A DNA stretch of 64,000 bases, from positions 55,402-119,401 of the forward strand of contig NZ_BFFO01000006.1 in the NCBI RefSeq assembly GCF_003116835.1, given 5' to 3'. Each line of letters begins with the position of its first letter. Position 1 is the stretch's first letter. Source of the DNA: Lactococcus termiticola (GTDB lineage: Bacteria > Bacillota > Bacilli > Lactobacillales > Streptococcaceae). Below the pieces are notes generated by a model. The model did not search any database. It was not told where the DNA came from and saw only the letters and a program-made list of their open reading frames with translations. The position numbers and the translations under genes are program-made. This document shows, piece after piece, positions 38,352 through 48,204 of this stretch.

Positions 38352-39146
38352 ATGAAAAGCATTGGTTTTATTGGACTTGGAAAGATGAGCACGGTCATTA
38401 TTGCAGGGCTGGACAAGGAAGCATATCAGATTTTCGCCTCTGGCCGGGATTTTGAGAAGACAAAAAAAGAGGCTGGCGAGCTTGGGATTACTGCTCTGGC
38501 TGGACCTCAAGAAGTCCTGGAGAAGTCTGACATTATCATTCTGGCCGTCAAACCTCAGGTCCTGCCTGCTGTTTTGAGCAGTATGTCTCCTCAGCTCAGT
38601 GCAGATAAGATTATCGTCTCAATCGCTGCAGGCCTGACTCTTGACGAGCTCGCCGGACTTGCCGACCAGGCAGGCCAGCCCATTGTCCGCATCATGCCCA
38701 ATATCAATGCCAGCATCCAGGCTTCTACGACAGCGATGGTTGCCAATGAATATGTCAGCGATGAGGACTATCAAGCAGTCAAGAGGATTTTTGAGCAGGT
38801 CGGCAGTGTCCACGACATCGCAGAAAAAGACTTTGCCAATTTCACAGCCATCGCAGGCTCTAGCCCTGCCTTTATCTACATCTTTATCGACGCTCTCAGC
38901 CGGGCCGCCGTCCTCAATGGGCTACCAAAGTCCCAGGCCACACAAATCGTCGCAGAAACCGTCTCCGCCTCAGCCCAAATGCTCATGGCCAGCCAAGAAA
39001 ACCCTTGGGCCCTGGTCGACAAGGTCTCAAGCCCTGGGGGCACGACTGTTGCAGGTGTTGTCTCGCTTGAGGATACGGGTTTTGTATCGAGTGTGATTGC
39101 CGCTGTTAATGCGACGATTGAAAAGGATAAGGCTTTGGGGAAATGA
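38352..39146 (+). CDS. proC: Pyrroline-5-carboxylate reductase
   Basis: Last step of proline synthesis: reduces pyrroline-5-carboxylate with NAD(P)H. 264 residues from the ATG at 38352 (AAGGAG 9 nt upstream). N-terminal Rossmann motif IGFIGLGKM, C-terminal signature region with SSPGGTTVAGVVSLED. Alone on the plus strand here, divergent from glmU, ended by a terminator at 39155-39184. Confidence 0.95.
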   Translation: MKSIGFIGLGKMSTVIIAGLDKEAYQIFASGRDFEKTKKEAGELGITALAGPQEVLEKSDIIILAVKPQVLPAVLSSMSPQLSADKIIVSIAAGLTLDELAGLADQAGQPIVRIMPNINASIQASTTAMVANEYVSDEDYQAVKRIFEQVGSVHDIAEKDFANFTAIAGSSPAFIYIFIDALSRAAVLNGLPKSQATQIVAETVSASAQMLMASQENPWALVDKVSSPGGTTVAGVVSLEDTGFVSSVIAAVNATIEKDKALGK

Positions 39147-39154
39147 GAAAGAAT

Positions 39155-39184
39155 CTGCTTCGGCTTTGGCCGGGCTTTTTTTAT
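39155..39184 (+). terminator. proC terminator
   Basis: TTCGGC-TTT-GGCCGG followed by GCTTTTTTT directly after the stop codon. Confidence 0.65.
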
Positions 39185-39210
39185 GCCTCCCAGAAGGTTC
39201 GTTCCGTTCC

Positions 39211-39329
39211 GGAAATTCTTCAAAAACACTGTGAGGGCCGCAAGCGAAGCCTTCGGCTTCCATTGCTAAAAGGTGAGCCCTATCGGTCTCGCCTTTTGCC
39301 TTCTTTCACAGTGGTTTATCAGAATTTCC
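39211..39329 (-). repeat. Class 1 structured repeat, copy B
   Basis: Minus-strand orientation: outer arm GGAAATTCTGATAAACCACT, AAGGCAAA, hairpin 1 with GAGACC/GGGCTC, TTTAGCAATG, hairpin 2 GAAGCC-GAA-GGCTTC, GCTTGCGGCC, partner arm ending GAATTTCC. It lies after the proC terminator. The outer stem has several mismatches, so it may be a decaying copy. Confidence 0.85.
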
Positions 39330-39390
39330 TACACTGCACTATTGCTATTTTGCCAAGCTTTGTCAACATCCAAAACTATACCTAAGAGCA

Positions 39391-39609
39391 TTAGAGCATT
39401 CCAAGTCGCTCAAGGACACTTTCACGCCCTACAATCTTGCCACTGCCTTCTGTAAGAGCCTTGACCCCATCTTCATAATCCTGGATGTCTTCCATCTTGC
39501 TTAGAATCACCTGTCACATGAAGCCGGTCGTTGATACCCCTTCCAGGTCAGCAAGCTTCATAATTTGCTCATAAGTTTCTGCGTCAAAGCGAATTGTTGT
39601 AGTCCTCAT
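39391..39609 (-). pseudogene. RelB/DUF6290-like antitoxin gene with an in-frame stop
   Basis: ATG at 39607-39609 with GAGGGG upstream opens MRTTTIRFDAETYEQIMKLA, a ribbon-helix-helix antitoxin start. Codon 32 is TGA (39514-39516), where CGA (Arg) would restore the frame. The rest continues QVILSKMEDIQDYEDGVKAL and ends at TAA 39391, 72 residues in all. No toxin gene follows; repeat B is downstream. I read it as an orphan antitoxin inactivated by one C-to-T change. Only a sequencing error or recoding would rescue it. Confidence 0.7.
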
Positions 39610-39695
39610 TACAGTCCCCTCTCTGATTTACCATTATTCTAAAATAGACTGCATTCACATTTAAGGAAAAGTTTCATGCTAGAAGTGGAGTGGAG

Positions 39696-39810
39696 GAAAT
39701 TCTGCAAAAACACTGTGAAAGAAGGCAAAACCCGAGACCACTAGGGCTCGGGTTTTAGCAATGCAACCGAAGGTTGGCTTGCGGGCCTCACAGTGCTTTT
39801 GCAGAATTTC
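39696..39810 (+). repeat. Class 1 structured repeat, copy C
   Basis: Outer arm GAAATTCTGCAAAAACACTG pairing with CAGTGCTTTTGCAGAATTTC; core AAGGCAAA, ACCCGAGACC-ACTA-GGGCTCGGGT, TTTAGCAATG, CAACC-GAA-GGTTG, GCTTGCGGGCC. It lies about 85 bp after the rpsO 3' end. Confidence 0.88.
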
Positions 39811-39894
39811 TGTAACGCAACGAACCCCAACAACAGCCTGAGACTTCATTCCACCAAAAAACAAAAAAACAGCCACAGAGGGCTGAATCTATGC

Positions 39895-40164
39895 TTAACG
39901 ACGAAGTCCAAGTGAAGCGATGAGTTCACGGTAACGTTGAACGTCTTTAGAGCGAAGGTAGCTCAAGAGGTTACGACGGCGACCGATTTTTTTCATCAAA
40001 CCACGGTAAGTAGCGTGGTCTTTTTTGTGTGACTTGATGTGGTCATTAAGGTGGTTAATTTCCCATGTCAATACAGCGATTTGTACTTCTGGTGAACCAG
40101 TGTCACCTTCAGTGCGTGCGTATTGCTTGATGAGTTCTTGTTTTTTCTCTTTTGAGATAGCCAT
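39895..40164 (-). CDS. rpsO: 30S ribosomal protein S15
   Basis: 89 residues, full length; binds the 16S rRNA three-way junction of helices 20-22 during small-subunit assembly. Contains the conserved [20 protein letters not shown] helix and the [14 protein letters not shown] segment. Monocistronic with promoter 40256-40284 and a structured leader that resembles an S15 binding site, so autogenous control is likely. Confidence 0.97.
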   Translation of the reverse strand: MAISKEKKQELIKQYARTEGDTGSPEVQIAVLTWEINHLNDHIKSHKKDHATYRGLMKKIGRRRNLLSYLRSKDVQRYRELIASLGLRR

Positions 40165-40187
40165 GATTTTTTCTCCTTTTTACTTTA

Positions 40188-40255
40188 ATGCCAGATCCGA
40201 GTAAGAGGCTGGCAAAGCCTAAAACCAAGAAATGGTTGTAAAAAACTACTCCCCT
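40188..40255 (-). promoter_or_regulatory. Structured rpsO leader, likely S15 autoregulatory element
   Basis: Minus strand: GAGTA pairs with TACTC and encloses two hairpins (CCA-TTTC-TTGG and GGCT-TTGCC-AGCC), giving a three-way junction like the S15 site on 16S rRNA. The ribosome site AAGGAG follows. The fold is drawn by hand from the sequence. Confidence 0.45.
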
Positions 40256-40284
40256 AGTTTACAACATTTCTCAGCTTTTATCAA
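40256..40284 (-). promoter_or_regulatory. rpsO promoter
   Basis: Minus strand TTGATA, 17-bp spacer, TAAACT; the leader to the ATG is about 85 nt. Confidence 0.7.
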
Positions 40285-40293
40285 CTTTTTGTC

Positions 40294-40323
40294 ACAAAAA
40301 AATCTGCGAAATGCAGATTTTTA
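40294..40323 (-). terminator. Terminator of the fmt-stkP operon
   Basis: Minus strand AAAAATCTGC-ATTT-CGCAGATTTTT with a T-run, just after the stkP stop codon. Confidence 0.8.
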
Positions 40324-40326
40324 AGC

Positions 40327-42219
40327 TTACTTAGATGATGAGCTTTGTGCAGTGGTCGACTGACTATTTTGCTGGTCAGCCTGGGCACTGTGGCCACCGT
40401 TGCCGGTCGCAGGCGAGCTCTGAGGGCTACTTTCAGCAGTCGTGCTCTCAGAGGTCTGTTGTGGGGCCTGATAAGTCCCCAGATAGTAGATGATAAACTG
40501 GTTGGTCGGATCGACCTCAGCTCCATTTTGCAATATGCTTGAGCTGTCAGCAGTGGTAATCCGGTAGACAATATTGTTGGCACTTGCACCTTGAGTATTC
40601 GTTGTTTCTTGTGTGACAATATTAGAATTTGGAATACCTGCCTTGACTAGAAGCTGTTTGAGGGTGTCAAGCTGCATGGTACCAAGACCGCCGTCGCTAA
40701 GGTAGTTCGGGATATTAACCATCTTACCTTGTGAGACGGTCAGCGTGATTTGCCCATCGCCTGATGGGTCAAAGAAGCTACCTGAACCTGGGTCCTGCTT
40801 GGTGACTTCTCCGGCGTCCTTGTTACTTTGGACGAGAACCTTGTTAATCTGGCTGGTCAAGATGCCCTTGTTGAGCAGGTCGTTAACGACATCCTGGTAT
40901 TGGCGACCGACATAGTTGTCCAGCTTGATGTTATTGCCGGCTGACTTGTAGATGGTCACTCTACTGCCCTTACGGGTCGAGCTACCAGCAGAAGGATTGG
41001 TCCTGACCACATTGCCTTCGGCAATCTGGCTGTTGGTCTCTTCAGTAACCGTGCCGACTTGGAGGCCGGCAGCCTTGATTTTAGACTCGGCTTCAGAAAG
41101 ACTGAGGTTTTGGACATTGGGCACATTGACATTGTTAGGCGTCAGGCCAATCCAGGCCCCAGCCACACCCGCAATCAAGAGAAGGGTCGCGATGATTCCG
41201 ATGATGAGGCCTTTTTTGCCTTTTTTCTTTGCTGTCTCGTCGGCCTTGTTCTCTTCAGGCTTTTCAGCCTTTGCTTCTTCTTGTTTCGGCTTAATCAACT
41301 GATTGGTATCACTGGTGTCAATCAGGTTTTTTGGCATTGGCTTGGTCGCATCCTTGTCCTGCTTGAAGACCAGCTTAGGCTCATTGGCCCGGTCAAGACT
41401 GGTCGAGGTCGCAAGGTCAGCCATCATGGCTGCTACATTTTCATAGCGGTCTTCAGGCTTCTTAGCGGTCGCCTTGATGACGACATTTTCTAAGGCTTGA
41501 GGGACATTTTTATTTTTAGCAATGATGCTTGGAATATTTTCCTGGAAATGCTTGAGGGCAATGGCCACAGCCGAGTCGCCATCAAAAGGAATCTCCCCGG
41601 TCAAGAGCTCATAGAGGATGACCCCGATGGCATAGATGTCGGACTGCATGGTGGCATTGGCCCCACGAGCCTGCTCTGGCGAGAGGTAGTGGACCGAGCC
41701 AAACATGGTGTTGGTCTGAGTCAGACTGGTGTCTGAGAGGGCCTTGGCAATGCCGAAGTCGGTAACCTTAGCCGTGCCATTCGCCGTCATCAGGATGTTT
41801 TGAGGCTTGAGGTCCCGGTGGATGATGCCGTGGCCGTGGGCCATCTGCATAGCTGAAAGGATCTCTGTGGCAATATTGATAGCCTCTTCATTTGAGAGGG
41901 GGGCATGCTCTTTGATATATTGCTTCAGCGTCGGGCCATCGACATACTCCATGACGATGTATTGCTGGTTATCGGATTCTCCGACGTCTGTGATTGAGAC
42001 GATATTGGGGTGTGAGAGCTCAGCCATAGAAAAGGCTTCCCGCTGGAAGCGGGCGATGGCGATGCTATCGTTTTCAAAATTCGGGCGGAGGACCTTAATG
42101 GCGACCTTGCGGTTGTCAATAAAACTGTCCTCTCCTTGGTAGACGTTGGCCATTCCGCCACGTCCTACTTCTTTTTTGACCTGGTAACGGTCAGCGAAGA
42201 GTTGTCCCATTTGGATCAT
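40327..42219 (-). CDS. stkP: Membrane Ser/Thr protein kinase with PASTA domains
   Basis: 630 residues. Cytoplasmic kinase domain (about 12-270) with Gly-loop GRGGMANVY, catalytic [11 protein letters not shown]. Charged juxtamembrane linker, one transmembrane helix ([19 protein letters not shown], about 340-360), then three extracellular PASTA repeats that bind wall fragments, and a Ser/Thr/Gln-rich tail (about 590-630). Controls division and wall synthesis; MacP encoded nearby is a known target in pneumococcus. Overlaps phpP by 4 bp, forming the kinase/phosphatase pair. Confidence 0.96.
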   Translation of the reverse strand: MIQMGQLFADRYQVKKEVGRGGMANVYQGEDSFIDNRKVAIKVLRPNFENDSIAIARFQREAFSMAELSHPNIVSITDVGESDNQQYIVMEYVDGPTLKQYIKEHAPLSNEEAINIATEILSAMQMAHGHGIIHRDLKPQNILMTANGTAKVTDFGIAKALSDTSLTQTNTMFGSVHYLSPEQARGANATMQSDIYAIGVILYELLTGEIPFDGDSAVAIALKHFQENIPSIIAKNKNVPQALENVVIKATAKKPEDRYENVAAMMADLATSTSLDRANEPKLVFKQDKDATKPMPKNLIDTSDTNQLIKPKQEEAKAEKPEENKADETAKKKGKKGLIIGIIATLLLIAGVAGAWIGLTPNNVNVPNVQNLSLSEAESKIKAAGLQVGTVTEETNSQIAEGNVVRTNPSAGSSTRKGSRVTIYKSAGNNIKLDNYVGRQYQDVVNDLLNKGILTSQINKVLVQSNKDAGEVTKQDPGSGSFFDPSGDGQITLTVSQGKMVNIPNYLSDGGLGTMQLDTLKQLLVKAGIPNSNIVTQETTNTQGASANNIVYRITTADSSSILQNGAEVDPTNQFIIYYLGTYQAPQQTSESTTAESSPQSSPATGNGGHSAQADQQNSQSTTAQSSSSK

Positions 42220-43055
42220 TCAGACACCTCACTTTCGCTAGACTGAAGAGTTTCACCGGCTTCAGCCGTCGCAGTTTCTAGTACTGCTTCCTGGCCCTTA
42301 CCATGAATCTCAGCCTCTTGGCCGTCAAATTTGATCAGGCTGACAGTGATATTGTCAAAACCGCCGTGTTCATTAGCCTTGTCAACCAGGGCCTGGGTCG
42401 CTGTATCCAGCGTTTCTGGCTGGTCAACAATGGCCATGATTTCTTCATTGCTGACCATGTTGGTCAGGCCGTCAGAGTTCATGAGAATCATGTCATCAGC
42501 CTGGACATCCAGGTGGACCAGGTCCGGCTGGACCTCGCTGGTCTGACCAAGGCTACGGGTGATGATGTTCTTGTTGGGATGGCTTTCAGCCTCTTCTTCC
42601 GTGATCTGTCCGGCATCGACCAGTTCTTGGACCAGAGAGTGGTCATTGGTGATTTTCTTGAGCTCGCCTGCACGGACCAGGTAGGTCCGGCTATCGCCGA
42701 CGTGGGCCGAGATGACCTTGTGGCTCTTTGCTACCAGGACTTCGAGGGTAGTCCCCATGCCCTGGTATTCATCGAGCTTGCCCAGGTTGGCAATGTTTTC
42801 GTTTTCGTTACGGATTTGATTGCGGAGCCAGAGCTCGATGGTCGCATCCGGCGTGCTATCGTCAAAAAAGCTCTCTGACCAGACCTTGCCCAGGTCCTCT
42901 ACGGTCAGCTTGCTGGCGACATTTCCAGCCTTGTGTCCACCCATACCATCGGCAAGCAAAAAGATGCGCAGGCCGGCTTTATTGACAAAGCTTCCAGCGA
43001 AGTCCTGATTATTGCTCCGTTTAGAGCCGATGTCTGATAAGATACTGTATTCCAC
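42216..43055 (-). CDS. phpP: PP2C-type Ser/Thr protein phosphatase, partner of StkP
   Basis: Mn-dependent phosphatase reversing StkP phosphorylation. PP2C metal motifs: [38 protein letters not shown]. About 240 residues of catalytic domain plus an unusual acidic tail ([13 protein letters not shown]). I place the start at the GTG at 43055 ([19 protein letters not shown] aligns with family starts), with AAAGGGAG just upstream. A TTG at 43070 is the alternative. Follows rsmB and overlaps stkP. Confidence 0.93.
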   Translation of the reverse strand: MEYSILSDIGSKRSNNQDFAGSFVNKAGLRIFLLADGMGGHKAGNVASKLTVEDLGKVWSESFFDDSTPDATIELWLRNQIRNENENIANLGKLDEYQGMGTTLEVLVAKSHKVISAHVGDSRTYLVRAGELKKITNDHSLVQELVDAGQITEEEAESHPNKNIITRSLGQTSEVQPDLVHLDVQADDMILMNSDGLTNMVSNEEIMAIVDQPETLDTATQALVDKANEHGGFDNITVSLIKFDGQEAEIHGKGQEAVLETATAEAGETLQSSESEVSE

Positions 43056-43078
43056 TTTTCTCCCTTTCAAGATTAAAG

Positions 43079-44356
43079 TTATTTGATTTTACGAAATTTC
43101 GCGATAAAGAAGCCATCCGTATGGTACATTTCAGGCGTGATGAAGATACAGCCGTCTGTGATAATGTCTTCTTTTTCATGAGAAATCTCAATCTGCTCAA
43201 AATTTGGATGTGTTTCTAAGAACTTTTTGACCACGTCAAAATTTTCTTCATCAAAGATTGTGCAGGTACTGTAGACCATTATACCACTTTTCTTGAGGCT
43301 TTTCGAGGCACTATGCAAAATTTGGAGTTGCAAGGCCTGAAGCTCCAGAAAGTCTGTCGCCTCCTTGCGGTAGCGGATGTCTGGCTTCCGACGAATCAGG
43401 CCGACACCAGAACAAGGGGCATCGACCAAAATCCGGTCAAACTGCTCTTCGCCAAATTGCTCAGCGACCTGGCTTGCATCTGCCTTGATCGTCTTGATTT
43501 TGTCGGCAACATGCTGACGTTCAGCATTTTCTTCAATGAGCTTGAGCTTGTGGTCATAGAGGTCGAGGGCTGTGATTGAGCCTGTCGTCAGGTAGCTAGC
43601 CATGTGAGTGGTCTTGCCACCCGGTGCTGCACAGGCGTCAAGGACAGTTTCAGTCCCGGTCAATTCCATTTGTGGAGCGACCAGCTGTGAGCTCTCGTCC
43701 TGGATGGTGATACGGCCTTCAACAAAATCCGGACTGCTGGCGAAATTGCCATGGAGGGCGATCCTGCCAACTGGAGAGAGCTCGGAGACTTCCATATCCT
43801 GAAGTTCTACAGCAGGGTCAATGAGCCGGACACTGGCCCGGCTAGGTTCGTCAAGGCTGGCTAAAATCTCACCCGTCCGCTTTCCTCCAAATTGCTTGAC
43901 CATCTTGTCCATCAAGAGCTTTGGCATCGAGTACTTGGTCTCCCAGTCTTTAGGCTCTTCTTTGATGCGTTCAGACCGCATAAAATTCCGGAGGACCGCA
44001 TTAATAAAGTTGCCGGCCTGCTGACCATCCCGTCGCTTAGCGATTTTGACCGCTTCGTCGACCGCAGCAGAGGTTGGGACCTTATCCATAAAGACAATCT
44101 GGTAGATTGTCAAAGCCAGGAGATTGGCCGCCCAAGGCTTGGCTGCTTTCTTGAGGAAGGGAGCCACATACCAGTCCAGAAGGGCCTTCTTGCTGACGAC
44201 ACCGTAGACCAGGGCCGTCGTCAGGCTCTTATCGAGACCTGAGAGCTCACTGCCTTCTAAGTGGCGGTCCAGTGAGATATTTGCGTATGCGTCGTTTCCA
44301 AAGATGTCGTTGAGGACGTCCAGGGCGACCTGTCTTGCATTATTTGCCAAAGGCAT
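43079..44356 (-). CDS. rsmB: 16S rRNA (cytosine-967-C5)-methyltransferase
   Basis: 425 residues: N-terminal NusB-like RNA-binding domain (about 1-140), then a Rossmann methyltransferase with the SAM loop [22 protein letters not shown] (one catalytic Cys) and YSTCTIF (nucleophile Cys). Methylates C967 of 16S rRNA. Starts inside the end of fmt (about 17 bp overlap), so it is translationally coupled. Confidence 0.94.
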   Translation of the reverse strand: MPLANNARQVALDVLNDIFGNDAYANISLDRHLEGSELSGLDKSLTTALVYGVVSKKALLDWYVAPFLKKAAKPWAANLLALTIYQIVFMDKVPTSAAVDEAVKIAKRRDGQQAGNFINAVLRNFMRSERIKEEPKDWETKYSMPKLLMDKMVKQFGGKRTGEILASLDEPSRASVRLIDPAVELQDMEVSELSPVGRIALHGNFASSPDFVEGRITIQDESSQLVAPQMELTGTETVLDACAAPGGKTTHMASYLTTGSITALDLYDHKLKLIEENAERQHVADKIKTIKADASQVAEQFGEEQFDRILVDAPCSGVGLIRRKPDIRYRKEATDFLELQALQLQILHSASKSLKKSGIMVYSTCTIFDEENFDVVKKFLETHPNFEQIEISHEKEDIITDGCIFITPEMYHTDGFFIAKFRKIK

Positions 44357-45290
44357 CACCTATTTCTATTTTCTGGCCAAGGCCATTGAGGAAGTTTGCC
44401 ACTTCCATTTTTGCTCTGCCGGCTGGTTGGACGAGCTTGAGGCTCAGAGCCCCTTTCCCACAAGCAATAACAAGACTCTTCTTGGTCTTTTCGATGACCT
44501 GACCAGCCTGGCCAGCCCCTTCGGTTTCTTGCGCCTCATAAATCTTGAAACGGCCGTCATTCCAGGTTGTATGGGCGACAGGCCAGGGGTTCATCCCCCG
44601 GATTTGATTGAAAATCTCACGGGCAGATTTTGTCCAGTCAATCACTTCTTCTTCTGGGGCAATGTTGGGGCTGAAGGTCGCTTGGGATTCGTCTTGAGCT
44701 TCAGGCTTGATATCACCCGCCAGATAGGCTGGAAATTTGTCCAGGAGCAGGTCACGGCCGACGACCGCCAACTTTTCAAACATACTGCCGACATTGTCCG
44801 TCTCTAAAACTGGAATTGATCCCTGAGCAATCATGTCGCCTGCATCCATCTTGCGGACCATCTCCATCAGGGTCACGCCCATCTCTTTTTCATCATTCAT
44901 GAGGGCATAATGAATCGGTGCCCCCCCACGATATTTAGGTAAAAGAGAAGCGTGGACATTGACCGCAAAGGCCACGTTGTCCAGAAGCTTACCAGGCAAA
45001 AATTGGCCAAAGGCCGCTGTAATGATGCCAGCTCCCTCATCTTGACCAAGGGCAATGAGTTTTTCTAATTCTTCTGAACCTGATAATTTTTCAGGCTGTA
45101 AGACAGGCAGGCCATGCTCGACAGCGACCGCCTTAACCGGCGTCCCCTTGAGCTCCCGCTTACGCCCCACCGGCCGGTCTGGCTGAGTGACCACCGTCAA
45201 GACCTCATACTGGCCACTTTCTAAAATACCCTTGAGGACCGTCGCTGAAAATTCAGGCGTCCCCATAAAAATGATTTTTGTTTTTGTCAT
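44340..45290 (-). CDS. fmt: Methionyl-tRNA formyltransferase
   Basis: Formylates initiator Met-tRNA using 10-formyl-THF. 316 residues. N-terminal [14 protein letters not shown], catalytic Asn-His-Asp arrangement around [16 protein letters not shown], and a C-terminal tRNA-binding domain. The start codon lies exactly 6 nt after TATAAT (promoter 45297-45325) and lacks a Shine-Dalgarno, suggesting a leaderless mRNA for the gene that prepares initiator tRNA. First gene of fmt-rsmB-phpP-stkP. Confidence 0.96.
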   Translation of the reverse strand: MTKTKIIFMGTPEFSATVLKGILESGQYEVLTVVTQPDRPVGRKRELKGTPVKAVAVEHGLPVLQPEKLSGSEELEKLIALGQDEGAGIITAAFGQFLPGKLLDNVAFAVNVHASLLPKYRGGAPIHYALMNDEKEMGVTLMEMVRKMDAGDMIAQGSIPVLETDNVGSMFEKLAVVGRDLLLDKFPAYLAGDIKPEAQDESQATFSPNIAPEEEVIDWTKSAREIFNQIRGMNPWPVAHTTWNDGRFKIYEAQETEGAGQAGQVIEKTKKSLVIACGKGALSLKLVQPAGRAKMEVANFLNGLGQKIEIGDAFGK

Positions 45291-45296
45291 ATGGCT

Positions 45297-45325
45297 ATTA
45301 TAGCGGAAATCGGTTAAAACAACAA
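45297..45325 (-). promoter_or_regulatory. fmt promoter, leaderless geometry
   Basis: Minus strand TTGTTG, 17-bp spacer, TATAAT, then 6 nt (AGCCAT) to the ATG. A near-consensus promoter with no room for a leader. Confidence 0.7.
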
Positions 45326-45367
45326 GGTTTCAGGGCTTTGGGAGAGAACTAGTGATGTAAGCCATTT

Positions 45368-45501
45368 CGTTTCGGAAATTCTGAAAATCACTGTGAAAAA
45401 GGCAAAAGGCGAGACCGCTAGGGCTCGCCTTTTAGCAATGAGACAGCAAAGCTGTCTGCTTGTATCCTCAAAGTGATTTTCAGAATTTCCAGAACGAAAC
45501 G
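45368..45501 (+). repeat. Class 1 structured repeat, copy D
   Basis: Arms CGTTTCGGAAATTCTGAAAA / TTTTCAGAATTTCCAGAACG; core AAGGCAAA, AGGCGAGACC-GCTA-GGGCTCGCCT, TTTAGCAATG, AGACAGC-AAA-GCTGTCT, GCTTG. It begins 16 bp after the priA stop codon and lies in the 227-bp gap to fmt. Confidence 0.88.
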
Positions 45502-45517
45502 GCCTCTCCTTCTTTGA

Positions 45518-47857
45518 CTAGACAAAATTCTGCGGCTCACTATCAATAATGACCCGCAAATCCCGGTTTTCCCGCTCTTGGGTCAGGTCAAGGACCTCAT
45601 TAAGAGCCTCTTCCAGCTCGTCTTCAAAGCGGTATTTGATTAAAAGCTGATAGTGATAGAGGTTGTGGGTCCGGGCGATGGGCTTGGGAATTGGGCCCAG
45701 GACCTTGGCCTTATCGGTCAGATGCCCAGCTAAAATTTTTGCAATTTCATAGGATTTCTTGACAGCGACCTGCTCGTCCTTATGAGACACCAGCACCTGC
45801 ACCGTAAAATAATAAGGCGGATAGGCCAACTTCTGGCGAAAGGCCATCTCTCTAGCGTAGAAGCCCTCATAGTCCTGGGCCTGGGCCAGAGCAATCGCAT
45901 AGTGGCCCGGATTAAAGGTCTGTATCAAGACCTCGCCCAGCTTGTCAGCCCGACCAGCCCGACCGGCCACCTGCATGAGCAGGTCAAAAGTCCGCTCAGA
46001 AGCCCGGAAATCCGGCAGGTTCAGTCCTGTATCGGCATTGATGACACCGACCAGGGTCACATTTGGAAAGTCAAGGCCCTTGGCAATCATCTGGGTCCCC
46101 AGCAAAATATCCGCCTTACCCTCACCAAAGTCTGCCAGAATCCGCTCGTGGGCATTCTTAGTCTTGGTCGTGTCGACATCCATCCGGAGGATTTTGACCT
46201 CGGGCATGAGGCCTTCTAATTCTTCTTGCACTTTTTGAGTCCCAGAGCCATAGTAGCGAATCTTGCGGGACTGGCAATTCGGGCAGACTTGTGGGATGGC
46301 CTCTGTATGGCCACAGTAGTGGCAATTCAGCGTTTTCGTGTCCATGTGCAGGGTCAGTGAAATGTCACAGTTGGGGCATTCGACCACATGGCCACAATCC
46401 CGGCACATGACAAAAGAGCTGTAGCCCCGGCGATTGAGCATGAGGATGACCTGTTCCTTGCGTTCTAATTTTTCAGCAATCTTCGCTAAAAGTGGTTTTG
46501 AAAAATTAGCCGACGCTTCATTGATCTGGCTCCGCATGTCGATGACTTCGACCTTGGGAAGTAGGGCATCAGGATTGGCCCGCTGGGTCAGAGTCAGAAG
46601 CTGGTAGACATCCCGTTGAGCCCGTGCCCGGCTCTCTAAGCTCGGCGTGGCCGACCCCATAACTAGGGCCGCCCCTTGGCGTTTTGCCCGGAGAAGGGCG
46701 ATGTCTCTAGCATGATAGCGGGGATTGCTATCCTGCTTGTAGCTCGCCTCGTGCTCTTCGTCGATGATGATGACGCCGATATTGGTCAGGGGGACAAAGA
46801 TCGCTGATCTAGCACCGACGACGACCCTGGCCTCACCAGACCTGATTTTCCGCCATTCATCATATTTTTCCCCGTCAGACAGGCCAGAGTGCATGATGGC
46901 GACCTGCTTGCCAAATCTGGCAATGAAGCGGTTGGACATCTGAGGGGTCAGGGAAATCTCAGGGACCAGCATGATGGCAGTCTTGCCTTGCTTGAGAAAA
47001 TGCTCGATGACCTGGAGGTAGACCTCGGTCTTGCCTGAGCCCGTGATACCTTCAAGCAGGAAGGGGCGACTTCGGTCGCTGATGATGGCCTGAAAGGCAG
47101 TGGCCTGCTCAGCGTTCAACTGCTTGGCCTGGTCGGGCTCGACCGCATCAAAGGCGGATTCTAAGCGGTTGACCTCCCGCTCTTCAAGCTTGAGCAGGTC
47201 ATTGTCGATAAAAAACTTGATGACCTCTCTTGAAAAGGGCAGGTCTTTTTTGCGGATGGGCTCCCTGCCAAGCCCTAGGAACATATCCCTTAATTCCAGC
47301 CTTTTCTTCGAGCGATTGCCAAAATCAAAATCAGCTAGCTTGTCTGTCGCAGTCAGCCATTTTTCAGTCTTGCGGTTTTCCTTGGACTTGGCCAGGTAGC
47401 GGACGGTCTGCTCGCCGGCCTTGACGGCCTTGAGAGCGGACTGCTGGGCTTCTGGCGAAAGACTAGACCAGAGCTCTTCTGAGCCGTCGTCATGTACCAA
47501 GACCTTGTCATAGCTTGAATTAAGCAGATTCGGCAACATGGCCTTCAGGCAGGAAATCTTGTAGGAAAAGACATTATGTCGCATTTCATCTGCCAGCCAG
47601 AGTTGCTCTTCGGTCAGGACAGGCTCCAGGTCCAGGACCTCAACGATTTCTTTGAGCTCTCCATTAAAGTCGTCCAAAAAGCCGACGACAAGGCCCTGGA
47701 CCAGGCGGCCAGCAGACCCAAAAGGGACATGGACCCGCATACCGACCTCAATCAGGCCCGCCAGATGCTCAGGGATTGCATAAGAAAAAGGCTTGTCCGT
47801 CTGCATGAGGGGGACATCGACGATGACTTCTGCAATCTTTCGTTCTGAATTTATCAT
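45518..47857 (-). CDS. priA: Primosomal protein N' (replication restart helicase PriA)
   Basis: 3'-to-5' DNA helicase that reloads the replisome at stalled forks. 779 residues from the ATG at 47857. N-terminal DNA-binding domain (about 1-230), Walker A GITGSGKTEV, DEEH box IIDEEHEASY, zinc-binding block CRDCGHVVECPNC ... CHYCGH ... CPNCQS near 480-520, helicase C-terminal domain. TAGAAT with extended TGG ends 6 nt before the ATG, another leaderless candidate. It lies between rpoZ and fmt, as in pneumococcus. Confidence 0.96.
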   Translation of the reverse strand: MINSERKIAEVIVDVPLMQTDKPFSYAIPEHLAGLIEVGMRVHVPFGSAGRLVQGLVVGFLDDFNGELKEIVEVLDLEPVLTEEQLWLADEMRHNVFSYKISCLKAMLPNLLNSSYDKVLVHDDGSEELWSSLSPEAQQSALKAVKAGEQTVRYLAKSKENRKTEKWLTATDKLADFDFGNRSKKRLELRDMFLGLGREPIRKKDLPFSREVIKFFIDNDLLKLEEREVNRLESAFDAVEPDQAKQLNAEQATAFQAIISDRSRPFLLEGITGSGKTEVYLQVIEHFLKQGKTAIMLVPEISLTPQMSNRFIARFGKQVAIMHSGLSDGEKYDEWRKIRSGEARVVVGARSAIFVPLTNIGVIIIDEEHEASYKQDSNPRYHARDIALLRAKRQGAALVMGSATPSLESRARAQRDVYQLLTLTQRANPDALLPKVEVIDMRSQINEASANFSKPLLAKIAEKLERKEQVILMLNRRGYSSFVMCRDCGHVVECPNCDISLTLHMDTKTLNCHYCGHTEAIPQVCPNCQSRKIRYYGSGTQKVQEELEGLMPEVKILRMDVDTTKTKNAHERILADFGEGKADILLGTQMIAKGLDFPNVTLVGVINADTGLNLPDFRASERTFDLLMQVAGRAGRADKLGEVLIQTFNPGHYAIALAQAQDYEGFYAREMAFRQKLAYPPYYFTVQVLVSHKDEQVAVKKSYEIAKILAGHLTDKAKVLGPIPKPIARTHNLYHYQLLIKYRFEDELEEALNEVLDLTQERENRDLRVIIDSEPQNFV

Positions 47858-47863
47858 ATTCAA

Positions 47864-47869
47864 ATTCTA
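47864..47869 (-). promoter_or_regulatory. Extended -10 of priA, leaderless geometry
   Basis: Minus strand TGG-TAGAAT, 6 nt, ATG. No good -35 is seen at a normal spacing. Confidence 0.5.
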
Positions 47870-47957
47870 CCATATTCTGGGGCCAGTGAAGCAAATATCC
47901 TTCTTTACTTTAGAAAGAGATAAGCTATAAGCCTAATCTTTACTAGCAGAAGGAAAG

Positions 47958-48167
47958 AAAACTCACCCGCTGTTGTAAAAAGGGCAATTCAGGAGACTTT
48001 AGGCTCCCAAATTAGCAGTGGAACGACAAAAAAGAGGAAAGCTTCGCTTTCCTTATCTCAAAACTTCTCTTAGAGAGCTCTGGCCCTCAATGCTCCCCTT
48101 GGTCGCATTGCTCACTCAGAGCTCTTTACCAATCAAACTTGCGGCCTTACAACAGCGGGCGAGTTTT
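47958..48167 (+). repeat. Composite repeat G: class 1 core with a class 2 unit nested inside
   Basis: Outer arms AAAACTCACCCGCTGTTGTA / TACAACAGCGGGCGAGTTTT. Core start AAAGGGCA, hairpin 1 AATTCAGGAGACTTTAGGCT-type, TTAGCAGTG. In place of hairpin 2 there is a class 2 unit (GAGGAAAGCTTCGCTTTCCT, then AGAGCTCTG around CTCAATGC ... GCATTG and CAGAGCTCT). It closes with ACTTGCGGCC. This is the 347-bp gap between rpoZ and priA. Confidence 0.8.
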
Positions 48168-48204
48168 ATGGACTGGAGCGACTTTATGAGAAACTCCGAT
48201 ATTT

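Noticed and set aside
40188..40255. yybP-ykoY manganese riboswitch in the rpsO leader because of GGGGAGTAG
   Set aside because: Only the opening bases fit; the second half of the motif and a manganese transporter gene are missing. A ribosomal-protein leader explains the position better.
42303..42878. 191-codon plus-strand frame antisense to phpP
   Set aside because: Complement of PP2C coding sequence; no start signals and no recognisable domain.
42216..43070. Possible frameshift near the phpP start
   Set aside because: A recount of bases around 43021 restored the frame; the gene is intact, with only start-codon choice uncertain.
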